A stretch of 64,000 nucleotides of DNA from Chryseobacterium capnotolerans (lineage in GTDB: Bacteria; Bacteroidota; Bacteroidia; Flavobacteriales; Weeksellaceae). The DNA is taken from contig NZ_CP065589.1 in NCBI RefSeq assembly GCF_021278965.1, positions 4,841,001 to 4,905,000 of the forward strand, given 5' to 3'. The position numbers and the translations under genes were made by a program. Shown here piece by piece: positions 52,301-60,300 of the stretch. Within the stretch, counting starts at the first letter, position 1. Every line of letters begins with the position of its first letter. The notes beneath the pieces are model-generated. The model was not told the DNA's origin, made no database searches, and saw nothing but the letters and a program-made list of their open reading frames with translations.

Positions 52301-54789
52301 ATTACATACGCCAAATGATTAGAAGCAACGGAAGTAATTGGATTTTCAATACTGCTGTTTTCCAGAACCTTTTCCAGTTCTGAATCGTTTAAAAGAAGCA
52401 TCGAAGTTGTATCTCCGCAAGCTTCAAGGACATTCAGCTCAGACCCTTTTTGAGTAATCACAATTTTTGCCCCTGTATCGGTTAGAATGTGTTTGATTCT
52501 GTCAGCAGGATATGATGGGTCCATCGGAACATAAGCTCCACCGGATTTTAACACGGCTAAAATAGCCACAAGCATTTCTTCGGAACGTTCCAAACACAAA
52601 GGAATGAGGTCATCAGGCTGAATATCATACGTTTCAATAAGATAATTTGCCAAACGATTGGAGCGTTCATTAAGCTCACGGTAAGATAATCTAACGTCCT
52701 GATAGACGATTGCCGTATGATCAGGGGTTCTTTCAACCTGATTTTCAAACAACTTATGAATAGTTGTATCACTTGGATAATGAATTCCCGAAGACCACAG
52801 TTTGGAAACCGTTTCATGCTGTTCATCAGGAATAAGATTCAGTTCTGATATCGCAAAACCTTTCTTATCATTAATTTCTGCGATCTGATCAAGCAGAAAA
52901 AGATAGGTATTCAGCATATTCTGAACTGTTTCTTTTGAGAAAACAGATTTCGCATAGTTGAACATTCCCTGTAGACTATGACCAATATCGTTAATCATCG
53001 TCGTCAGATCAAACTTAGCGACCTGGTAATCGACATTTCCATTGAAAGGATACAATAATGTTGTTTTGTTTTCCGGTTGAGAAACTTCTTCCCCAAAGCT
53101 CTGAAGACCAAACATTACCTGGAATACCGGATGTCGGGAAGTATCTTTCTCTACTCCAAGTTCTTCCACTAATTTTTCAAAAGGAAGATCCTGATAGGAC
53201 TGGGCTTCTGTTACTGATTGAGCGACCTGTAAAATAAAGTCTTTTATCTGCTGATTTGGATCAATATTTTCTCTGAGTGCCAGTGTATTGACAAAGAATC
53301 CGATCATGTCTTCAAGACCAGCATGATGACGGTTCGCAATCGGGCTTCCCACAATAATGTCGTCCTGTCCGGAATAGGCGGAAAGAGTCAGGTAATATCC
53401 TCCTAACAAAATACTGTACAAACTTACTCCAAGGTCTTTTGACAGGTTTTTCAGTTTTTGGGTTTGGTCTGCATCAAGGCCGAAATAGATATTTTCACCT
53501 TCATAGGATATCTGAGCCGGTCTCTTGAAATCTGTTGCCAGGTCAAGATTTTGGAATCCGCTAAGCTTATTTTTCCAGTAACCGATTTGTTGGTCAAGTC
53601 TTTCTCCGGTAAGATAATTACGCTGCCACAATGCAAAGTCTTTATATTGAATTTTTAAGGCAGGTAGCTCATGCGGTTGTTCCTCTTTAATGGCATCATA
53701 AATACTGATTAATTCTTTTAAGAAGATATCTGTGGACCATCCGTCAAATGCAATATGGTGAATGACTACCGATAAATAACGATTTTCTTCAAGCGTAAAG
53801 ATGCTGATATCAATTGGCAATTCTTCTTCCAAACGGAAGATTTTATTGGCGGCACGGCTTACTTTTTCTTCCAGTTCCTGCATCGTTTTCACCTCATATT
53901 GATGAATCGCAGGAATATCATCCATAACCAACTGCCAGCCTTTTCCTTCCTCCGTAATACGAATGACTGAACGAAGAACTTCGTGACGTATCACAATGGC
54001 ATCCAATGATTTACAAAGGACCGTAATATCTGTTTTTTCATCCAGAAGAAAGACCATTGGAATATTATAAGCACTGGTTCCGCCTTCATAATTTTCAATA
54101 AACCAAAGTCTTTCCTGAGCAAAAGATAAACTCTGTTCTTTAGGAGAATTTACTTTGACAGGGGTAATCATCACCTGCTCACTGCCATGGGTATCTTCTG
54201 ATAACACCACTGATAATAAAGCAATGGTCTTGTAATTGAATATTTTGGAAACTTCTACCTGTATCTGTAAAACCTGTTTAATCTTACTGATAAGCTTGAT
54301 GGCCATAATACTGTTTCCGCCCAACCTGAAGAAGTCATCATGAATACTGATCGTGTCTGCATCTACTCCGAGAACATCCCCATAAATCTGGCAAAGCTGC
54401 TTTTGAAGGCCTGTTTCCGGAGCTGTGTATTCTTTGCTGCCTGTAAAATCAGGTTCGGGCAAAGCTTTTCGGTCTAATTTTCCGTTGATTGTTACCGGTA
54501 AAGCTGTTAAATGCACAAAAGCACCGGGAACCATGTATTCAGGAAGAGACACTGATAGATATTCTATAAGCAATTCTGAATCTATAACTGAATCAGAAAC
54601 ATAATAAGCGGCCAGGTATTTCAGCCCGGATTTATTTTCTTTCGCCAATACAACCCCCTGACGAATATCGGAATATTCTAATAAGGTATTTTCAATTTCC
54701 CCTAATTCAATACGATGGCCACGGATTTTCACCTGGAAGTCATTTCTACCTGCATATTCCAGTTCTCCATTCGGTAACCAGCGTACCAA
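42040..54789 (-). CDS. NRPS piece: end of A3 through E6 (modules 4, 5 and most of 6)
   Basis: The largest intact frame, 4249 residues: A3 C-terminal part, T3, C4-A4-T4-E4, C5-A5-T5, C6-A6-T6-E6 (most). C4 and C6 are LCL-type (HHIAFDGWSTDIF); C5 is DCL-type (HHAILDGWSMPIF) and follows E4, as expected. T4 and T6, which precede E domains, read LGGDSI, while T3 and T5 read LGGNSI. A4 and A5 are near-duplicates. The frame ends in junk after NYLGQLDQEDHSGEK because of an extra base at 42116-42122. The apparent N-terminus MVRWLPNGELEY is internal to A3; the upstream join is at 55008. Confidence 0.95.
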   Translation of the reverse strand: MVRWLPNGELEYAGRNDFQVKIRGHRIELGEIENTLLEYSDIRQGVVLAKENKSGLKYLAAYYVSDSVIDSELLIEYLSVSLPEYMVPGAFVHLTALPVTINGKLDRKALPEPDFTGSKEYTAPETGLQKQLCQIYGDVLGVDADTISIHDDFFRLGGNSIMAIKLISKIKQVLQIQVEVSKIFNYKTIALLSVVLSEDTHGSEQVMITPVKVNSPKEQSLSFAQERLWFIENYEGGTSAYNIPMVFLLDEKTDITVLCKSLDAIVIRHEVLRSVIRITEEGKGWQLVMDDIPAIHQYEVKTMQELEEKVSRAANKIFRLEEELPIDISIFTLEENRYLSVVIHHIAFDGWSTDIFLKELISIYDAIKEEQPHELPALKIQYKDFALWQRNYLTGERLDQQIGYWKNKLSGFQNLDLATDFKRPAQISYEGENIYFGLDADQTQKLKNLSKDLGVSLYSILLGGYYLTLSAYSGQDDIIVGSPIANRHHAGLEDMIGFFVNTLALRENIDPNQQIKDFILQVAQSVTEAQSYQDLPFEKLVEELGVEKDTSRHPVFQVMFGLQSFGEEVSQPENKTTLLYPFNGNVDYQVAKFDLTTMINDIGHSLQGMFNYAKSVFSKETVQNMLNTYLFLLDQIAEINDKKGFAISELNLIPDEQHETVSKLWSSGIHYPSDTTIHKLFENQVERTPDHTAIVYQDVRLSYRELNERSNRLANYLIETYDIQPDDLIPLCLERSEEMLVAILAVLKSGGAYVPMDPSYPADRIKHILTDTGAKIVITQKGSELNVLEACGDTTSMLLLNDSELEKVLENSSIENPITSVASNHLAYVIYTSGTTGMPKGVLQEHRNVARLFSATDHWYQFNDKDVWSLFHSYVFDFSVWEIWGALFYGGKLLVPSSEQTKDTNLFFSLCLEEGLTVLNQTPTAFYQFIDTALQREEDLTDLRYVIFGGEALNLASLKPWYDRYSESPTLINMYGITETTVHVTYKKLSAEDLDKASLIGENIPDQGMYILDKHLRAVPVGAVGELYVGGAGIARGYLNREELTAERFISNPFQTLEEKKQGTNDILYKTGDLVRYLADGELEYIGRNDFQVKIRGYRIELGEIENRLQEYPEVKQAVVLAKENKAGLKYLVGYYVSEKAHEVSALTVFLSEVLPEYMVPAAFVHLTSLPLTINGKLDRRALPEPEFTGGREYTAPETELQEKLCQIYGEVLGLDASGIGIHDDFFRLGGDSIISIQLVSRIRQRLDIRVSVKDIFTSRSVLKLSELMESKAKEEQTQILTEQGQLTGSLSFLPIQEWFFNLVEDGYVGDLNHWNQSFLITVPELNTELLKQSIKLLIQKHDAFRMFYPKENNTYTQQYGIEYIPEIKDLDISGMSSEELSQVFTEWQSHFDIEKGPLFQIGYVHGYEDGSARIFFALHHLIIDAVSWRIITEDLKNIYQTLEKGKQPEAYIKGSSYRQWTEAVKGYLLDQPEERATELTYWTHTAENITKSNDILREISSQDYHFANLSLEESYTEKLIREIHHVYHTQINDILLSALASALSDLTGTSGHAVLLEGHGREEVFNNLDITETVGWFTSMYPLLLQTGKDVKDTVVVTKESLRSIPNNGIGYGSLVGYTEQALPKISFNYLGQLDQEESTGEKIWYISGENSGNSMGDKNRDSYIISVNGAIADGQLRFGISGYLSQDQVNLLTQKFEEYIKQTVDELTAEQRTWLTPSDTENIVGKDQLMYIQESGAVEGVYLANSLQEGFVYHALNQGDTDDAYRVQLVWDYRSEMNLEQLKKAWIYTQNQLPTLRLRFDWSEEIVQIIDQKGTLDWRYHDLSEMNKDQQEELISEMTHKDRFEVYDLAKGSLFRIYLFKLSEQHYTCLFSNHHAILDGWSMPIFLTLIHEAYLKLIKNQELSPAPDAAYAEAQKYLQNHKDSNAGFWKDYMGLLEDREDISGWIKESKKNIDLSEYKQIVDHRSIKMSIVGEQYQQLKKFTAKNGFTINAVLQYLWHKQLAVYSGTQSTVVGTTVSGRSIPVDGIESSVGLYINTLPLIVSHTEGKVADMISEIQNRISELNTHSSVNLASLQHDGRRIFSSLFVYENYPAPKGDEDNELSFVFKGSVERLDYPLGIVAYEAGDEVWLNISYEGFLFEKAMIQQLISGMNTVLNQILENSEISSDQLSYLTQQEYKTVSKLWSSGVHYPSDTTIHKLFENQVERTPDHTAIVYQDVRLSYRELNERSNRLANYLIETYDIQPDDLIPLCLERSEEMLVAILAVLKSGGAYVPMDPSYPADRIKHILTDTGAKIVITQKGSEQNVFEACEETTSMLMLNSSELETVLKSSSIENPVTSVTSNHLAYVIYTSGTTGMPKGVLQEHRNVARLFSATDHWYQFNDKDVWSLFHSYVFDFSVWEIWGALFYGGKLLVPSSEQTKDTNLFFSLCLEEGLTVLNQTPTAFYQFIDTALQREEQLTDLRYVVFGGEALNLASLKPWYDRYSESPTLINMYGITETTVHVTYKKLSAADLDKASLIGENIPDQGMYILDKHLRAVPVGAVGELYVGGAGIARGYLNREELTAERFISNPFQTLEEKNQGSNGILYKTGDLVRYLADGELEYIGRNDFQVKIRGYRIELGEIENRLQEYPEVKQAVVLAKENKAGLKYLVGYYVSEKANEVIDLTAFLSEVLPEYMVPAAFVHLTSLPLTINGKLDRRALPEPEFTGGREYTAPETELQEKLCQIYGEVLGLDASGIGIHDDFFSLGGNSIMAIKLISSIKRTLDMQVGVAVIFGHKTVGSLSEALNDQNNIDEEVTIIPIKVNTPEEQRLSFAQERLWFIETYEGGSSAYNVPMTVRLNEKTDISVIGKALEKIVMRHEVLRTIIRSTDEGKGYQLILDQVPTIHLHEVNTKEELDKEINKVSNKIFRLDEELPIEISIFRLGDHHHLSVVIHHIAFDGWSTDIFLKEIQTIYNALINGEEPQLPEVKVQYKDFALWQRNYLSGERLDRQVDYWKTKLDDFQTLNLPADYKRPNQVSYEGETIHFVLSPKVAQGLRKTSKELGVSVYSVMLGGYYLMLSAYSGQDDIVVGSPIANRHHAGLEDMIGFFVNTLALRETIDAEQNLKEFILQISQSVMEAQSHQDLPFEKLVEELGVEQDMSRHPVFQVMFGLQSFGRSDDDAEMLFHPYEGDTDYDVAKFDLTTMIDDGGETIQGMFNYAKAIFARETVSNMIYSYLYILEQAFGKEINLETTQLNHLRLISEDTGKKITEEWNATEVFYPSDTTIHGLFEKQVAKTPNNIAAVYQDIRLSYRELNERANRLANHLIETYGLQPDDIVPLCLNRSEQMIIAILAVLKSGAAYVPMDPSYPSDRIEHILKDTKAKIILADENTAEKLNNASAKVLSLETVIFQAILETMSSANPVTEVQPDNLAYVIYTSGTTGLPKGVMIEHKSVTNLIEQEAKEFGLKSESVHKNCLWYANYVFDAHVWELYPSITHGHSIYILEKDKQTDLAALQQYIQENNISIATIPPVLLTKDYVLPLEKMVVAGDVTNPQVMKLYKEQGVDLINAYGPTESTVCATLHHYNEDGNPVNIGGAIGNMTVYVLDNHQRPVPVGAAGELYIGGAGIARGYLNRPELTEERFISNPFQTPEQEGKGENGRLYRTGDLVRWLPNGQLEYIGRNDFQVKIRGYRIELGEIENALLSYPGIRQVAVVAKENKSGIKYLAGYYVSDTLVDSALLSEHLSETLPEYMVPGAFVHLEALPLTINGKLDKRGLPEPDFTGNKEYFAPETVLQKSLVEIYGEVLGINAENISIHDDFFRLGGDSIISIQLVGKIKQRLEVRLSVKEIFSSRTAAAIAILMENKKSETQIEILTEQGILTGEVALLPVQEWFFSEKEKGYLADSNHWNQAFLINVPELDTYILEKSIELLIEKHDVFRLYYPFENGNYSQYYGDQNTGVKINYLDVSKMSQKEIPEIFTTWQEQFDIEKGPLYNIGYITGYKDKTARVFFAFHHLIIDTVSWRIILDDLRNIYQALEKGENIATPQKGSSYRQWVQAIKNYKSENAESRDKELAYWNGIASQVDRSNKVLEEISGAEYHHDILLLDQNITEKLIRGSHHVYHTEINDLLLAALASALTDFTGESRHAIVLEGHGREDVFNNLDITETVGWFTSMYPLLLEAGISASDTVILTKEALREIPDHGIGYGGLVGYTNYDLPKIGFNYLGQLDQEDHSGEKNMVYSRRRHRSFNREREQRQSYDQY
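46420..49570 (-). other. NRPS module 5: C(DCL)-A(Thr)-T
   Basis: The code is D-F-W-N-V-G-M-V-H-K, the threonine signature with a conservative I-to-V change at position 299. T reads FFSLGGNSI, with Ser in place of the usual Arg before LGG. No epimerase, so L-Thr. Its side chain could serve in depsipeptide closure; the sequence does not show this. Confidence 0.92.
46544..48251 (-). repeat. Duplicated A-domain block, copy in module 5
   Basis: A 1708-bp block nearly identical in DNA to 51107-52814 and of exactly the same length. It runs from the C-A linker (TVSKLWSSG) through the whole threonine A domain to the start of the T-domain core (IGIHDDFF). Confidence 0.85.
49620..54170 (-). other. NRPS module 4: C(LCL)-A(Thr)-T-E
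   Basis: The code D-F-W-N-I-G-M-V-H-K (FDFSVWEIW, VLNQTP, VIFGGE, MYGITETTVH) is the established threonine signature. T reads LGGDSI and the following epimerase has HHLIIDAVSWR. The expected product residue is D-allo-Thr. The A domain is a near-copy of that in module 5. Confidence 0.92.
51107..52814 (-). repeat. Duplicated A-domain block, copy in module 4
   Basis: This is the partner of 46544-48251, with a 4563-bp offset. Differences are scattered and partly clustered (for example KGSELNVLEACGDTT versus KGSEQNVFEACEETT). Flanking C, T-core and E sequences diverge abruptly at both ends. Confidence 0.85.
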
Positions 54790-57360
54790 ATCTCCGGTTT
54801 TGTATAAACGTCCGTTTTCTCCTCTTTCTTTCTGAATAATTGTTTGGAAAGGATTTGAGACGAATCGTTCTTCGGTTAATTCAGGACGGTTCAGATATCC
54901 TCTTGCGATCCCAGCTCCTCCAATATACAGTTCCCCTACAGCCCCTACAGGAGCCAGGCGATTTTGCTCATCAAGAACATATACATAGGTGTTTTCAATC
55001 GGGCCACTCGATGTTCAATGGATTTCTATCTTCTTTATAATAATGCAGTGTTGCACAGACTGTTCCTTCTGTAGGACCATATTCATTTACAAAGATAATA
55101 TCGTCAATATTTTTATCTAAAGCAGGGAAGCTTTCTCCGCCGGCAAATATGAGTTTCAGACTCGTTCCATGTTCTACAACTTCTCTTAGCAGAACAGGTG
55201 GAATAAATGAAACTTCAATATTATTATTTTTAATATAATCATTAAGTTCTCCTACGGATGTTCTGAGATCATTGCTGTACAGCCACAACGTATTTCCATT
55301 ACAGAGTACCGGAAATGCTTCATACACAAAGGCATCAAATACATAGTTTGAGTAGCATCCGACCTCCTGATATTCTTGAAGTCGGTGAGCTTTTATCATT
55401 GATTCAATGAGGTTTATCACTCCTGAATGTTCAATCATTACTCCTTTTGGCAATCCTGTGGTTCCACTGGTGTAGATCACATAAGCAAGATTATCTGCAT
55501 TAACCTGTACAACAGGATTTTCAGTTGATGTTATTTCAAGTTCTGCTTTAAGACTGATATCATCTAAAGCAAGAACCTCAACAGATGCATTTTCCAGTTT
55601 TTCTGCTGTACTTTCCTGTCCGATCACCAGTTTTGCCTCAGTATCATTCAAAATATGCTGTATTCTGTCTGAAGGATAGGAAGGATCCATCGGAACATAG
55701 GCTGCTCCAGATTTTAAGATAGCAAGAATAGCGATCAATATATTTTCTGACCTTTCAAGGCATACCGGAACCAAATCATCTGGTTGAAGTCCATAGTTTT
55801 CGATCAGATAATGAGCCAGCTGATTGGCCTTTTGATTTAATTCCTGATAAGACAAGATGATATTCTGATATACCAATGCTGTCTGATCAGGAGTATTTTT
55901 CACCTGATTTTCAAAAAGATGGTGTATTGTTATTTCTGATGGATATGTTGTATAGGTTGCATTCCAATCTTCTGTTAATTTTTTATACTGATCATGAGTA
56001 ACAAGGTTTAAATCAGAAAGAGTAATTTCTCTTTGATCTTCATCTTTTGTCATTTGCTCCAGTAAAAATTCATAGGAACGGATCATATTCCCCACCGTTT
56101 CTTTAGAGAAAATGGCTTTAGCATAGTTGAACATTCCTTTAATCTCATCTCCGCCATCATCAATCATTGTCGTCAGATCGAATTTAGCCACTTGATAATC
56201 TATTTCTCCATCAAAAGGATAAAACAGTCTGTCCTGGTTATTTTGAGATAAAGCATCACCACCGAAGTTCTGAAGCCCAAACATCACCTGGAAAACCGGA
56301 TGTCTCGAGGTATCCTGTTCTACTCCAAGTTCTTCTACTAATTTTTCAAACGGCAGGTCCTGATGAGATTGAGCATCGGTCACTGATTTTGAAACCTGAA
56401 GAAGGAAGTCTTTAAGATTTTGCTTAGCATCCAGTTTCTCTCTCAATGCCAATGTGTTGACAAAAAATCCGATAATATCTTCCAGTCCTGCATGATGACG
56501 GTTGGCGATAGGGCTTCCTACCACAATATCATCCTGCCCTGAATATGCTGAAAGCATCAGATAATATCCGCCCAGCATTACAGAATACAGGCTTATTCCA
56601 AGATTTTTGGATAAAGCTCTCAGCTTTTCACTTTGTTCTTCATCCAAGCTGAAATATAGATTTTCTCCTTCGTAAGAAATTTGAGAAGGTCTTCTGAAAT
56701 CGGTCGGAAGATCCAGGTTTTGGAAATCCTCAAGCTGATCTTTCCAATAATTGATCTGCTGTTCAAGACGTTGTCCTGAAAGATATTCACGCTGCCATAA
56801 AGCATAGTCTTTGTACTGAATCTGTACGTCAGAAAGTTCTTCCGCTTTTTCGTTATTAAGAAGTGCTTTATAGATCGTCTGGATTTCTTTCAGGAATATA
56901 TCGGTAGACCACCCGTCAAAAGCAATGTGATGAATTACTGCTGACAGATAATGTCTGTTTTCAAACTTGAAAATATTAGTTGCAATAGGAATTTCTACCT
57001 CAAGTCGGAAGATTTTATTAGCACATTTGTTAAGCGCTTCATCTAAATCTTCTCTTGTGCTTACTTCCGTCATATTCCATTCAGGCAGATGATCTGTAAC
57101 CTGCTGATAACCGACTCCATCTTCTGTTGTTTTAATCACGGAACGAAGGATTTCATGACGTTTAATTACTTTTTCAAATGCTTTCTGCAATACTGAAATA
57201 TCTGTTTTTTCATCCAGAATTGCTGCCATTGGGATATTGTAGGCACTGCTTCCACCTTCGTAGGTTTCAATAAACCAAAGTCTTTCCTGGGCAAATGATA
57301 ATCTTTGTTCTTCCGGAGAATTTACTTTTGCAGGAGTAATGACAGTCTGCTCTTCAGTGT
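54210..57360 (-). other. NRPS module 3: C(LCL)-A-T, crossing the indel at 55008
   Basis: The code is D-A-Y-F-I-A-E-V-C-K from FDAFVYEAF, SFIPP, LIFAGGE and NEYGPTEGTVC. I do not recognise this code; modules 8 and 10 share it. The A-V-C end with Glu322 recalls histidine-type codes, but Tyr239 and Phe278 do not. T reads LGGNSI. Confidence 0.8.
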
Positions 57361-60300
57361 GTGTTTCGTTGCTTACAACTTCAGACAAAGAAGCCACTGT
57401 TTTATGACTGAAAATGGTTGCCACTTCTACCCTTACCTCCAATACTTGCTTAATTTTACTGATCAGTTTGATGGCCATAATACTATTTCCTCCTAATCTG
57501 AAGAAATCGTCATGAATACTGATTCGGCTGCTATCCAATCCTAAAACTTCTGCATAGACTTCAGCGAGTTTCTGCTGGAGTTCATTGACTGGAGCAGTAT
57601 AGGTCTCCATCCCTATAAATGTAGGTTCAGGCAGCTGCTTTCTATCGAGCTTACCATTGATAGAAATCGGAAGTTCAATAAGATGTACAAATGCTGCGGG
57701 AATCATGTATTCAGGTAAAGTCTCTGATAAAAATTCTGAAAGCAGATGTGAATCAATGGCTGAGTCTGCCACATAATATCCTGCAAGATATTTCATCCCT
57801 GCATTATTTTCTTTAGCTAAAACGGCCACCTGACGGATTTCCGGATGTTGAAGCAACCTGTTTTCTATTTCTTCCAGTTCAATACGATAACCCCGGATTT
57901 TTACCTGGAAATCGTTTCTTCCGATATATTCTATATTTCCGTCCGGAAGCCAACGAACAAGATCTCCGGTTTTATATAATTTCCCGTTTTTATTATTTTG
58001 CGCTGCAGTTTGAAAAGGGTTGAAAATAAAACGCTCATCTGTAAGATCAGGTCTGTTCAGATACCCTCTGGAAACCCCTGATCCTCCAATATAAAGTTCT
58101 CCTGCGGCTCCAACAGGTACAGGACGGAACTGAGCATCTAATACATAAACGCTTGTATTACCAATAGGGCGTCCTATACTGTTTGCTCTTCTATTATTAT
58201 TAACAATTGAGGTAACGGTAACTTCAGTGGGACCATAACAATTAAGAAAGTTGAAATGTTCCCCTTTTAATTTATTATAAAGATCTACAGTCAAAGCTTC
58301 TCCTCCTGAAGCCAGTTTACGCATTGTTTTCACTTGTGTGATATCAATATTCTGCAACACCGAAGGAGTAAGATTGATATAGGAAACTTTATGATCATTA
58401 AGCATTTTTATGAATGCTTCTTCATTTAAATAGCTTTTCTCTTCACTAAGAAGCATACTATTTCCATTCAGAAGAGCCAATAACATCTGCTCTACGGATG
58501 GGTCAAATACATAGTTGGCAAATTGAAGAATAACATCCTGATCATCCAGACCATAACGGGAATACAGGTCAGAGACAAGGTTCACTACATTTTTATGCTC
58601 TACCATTACCCCTTTTGGAAGCCCTGTTGTTCCACTCGTATAAATGGCATAGGCAAGATTGCCCGAGTTTATATTGATAGTAGGATTTACCGCAGGCATT
58701 CCCTCAATAGCATCTTTAAATAGAATATTATCAAGAGATACAATATTTACATTTTCAACCACTTGCACCTGATTCTCTGTGCTTTCCTGGGCAAGGACTA
58801 CCCTTGCACCTGTATCTGTCAGAATATGTTTTATTCTATCAGCAGGATAGGAAGGATCCATAGGAACATAAGCTGCTCCTGCTTTCCATACTGCCAAAAT
58901 AGCAATGATCATATTCTCCGAACGTTCTAAACATAAGGGTACTAATTCGTCAGGCTGAAGATTATATGTACTGATAAGATAATGAGCCAGACGGTTTGAG
59001 CGCGCATTCAGCTCACTATATAAGAGTTTTCTATCCTGAAATATCAGGGCTATATGATCTGGAGTTTTTGCAACCTGTTTTTCAAAAAGTTCATGGATGG
59101 TTTTCTCAGATGGGAAATCATACCAGGTATTATTCCAATCTTCTGTTATCTTTTTATACTTTTCTTGGGCAAGTAGCTGTAATCCGGATGATGTAATGTT
59201 TTCATTTTCAAGAACCTGATTAAGTGAAACCTGCATTCCTTCAATCACTTGAGCCATCATTTCATTATCAAACAGATAGCCTTCGTAGTTTAGGGTTAAT
59301 GAGACCTCGTTTCCTCTTTCAAAAGCGACAATACCTAGTGGATAATCCAGTTTCTCCACTGAATCCTTGAATACAAAACCAAGTTCATTTTGATCTTGTC
59401 CTTCCGTTACAGGGTAATTTTCAAATACAAATAAGCTGCTGAAAATCCTGCGTCCATCATGGTGAAGTTCTGCCAGATTAATGTCACTATGCGTATTAAT
59501 ATCACTAATTCTGTTCTGAATTTCTTTGATATGATCTACCACTCTTTCTTCTTCATGAGTAACAATCAATGGTAGTGTGTTGATGTAGAGTCCTGCTGAT
59601 GATTCTATTCCCTCTACCGGCAAGCTTCGTCCTGATACTGTTGTTCCTACAACTGTTGTACTCAACCCGCTATAAATCCTCAGCTGTTGATGCCACAAGT
59701 ATTGTAATATGGCATTTACGGTTAATCCATGAGATTTTATAAAGGCTTTAAGCAGATCATATTGATCTCCTGTTATCATCATTTTTACCTGTTGATGATC
59801 CTGGATATGGCGATAGGTAGCCAAATCAATAGATCTCTGAGATTCTTTAATTAATCCACTTAAATCTTCCTGATCTTCCAGAGACTTCATATAAGTATCC
59901 CAGAACTTTCTGCCTGTTTCTTTATGATCCCGAAGATATTTCTGAGTTTCTGTATAGGCTTGGTCCTGTACAACAGTAATATCCTTCCCTTTAGTAAGGT
60001 TCAGATAGTGGGTATGAATACTGTTAAGAACTACTGGGATGCTCCATCCATCCAAAATAGCATGATGGTTACTGAACAGGCAAGTATAATGATCTTTTGA
60101 ACGTTTAAACAGGTATACTCTGAAAAGATCGCCTTTAGAAAGATCATATCCTTCAAAACGGTCTTTTGTCGTAATTTCTTTAATGAATGTTTCCTGAGCA
60201 GAATCAGGTATCTCACTGATGTCCTGATAACGCCAGTCTACATTTCCATTTTTATTGATGACCTGAACAATCTCGCCATTCCAATCGAACCTCATCCTCA

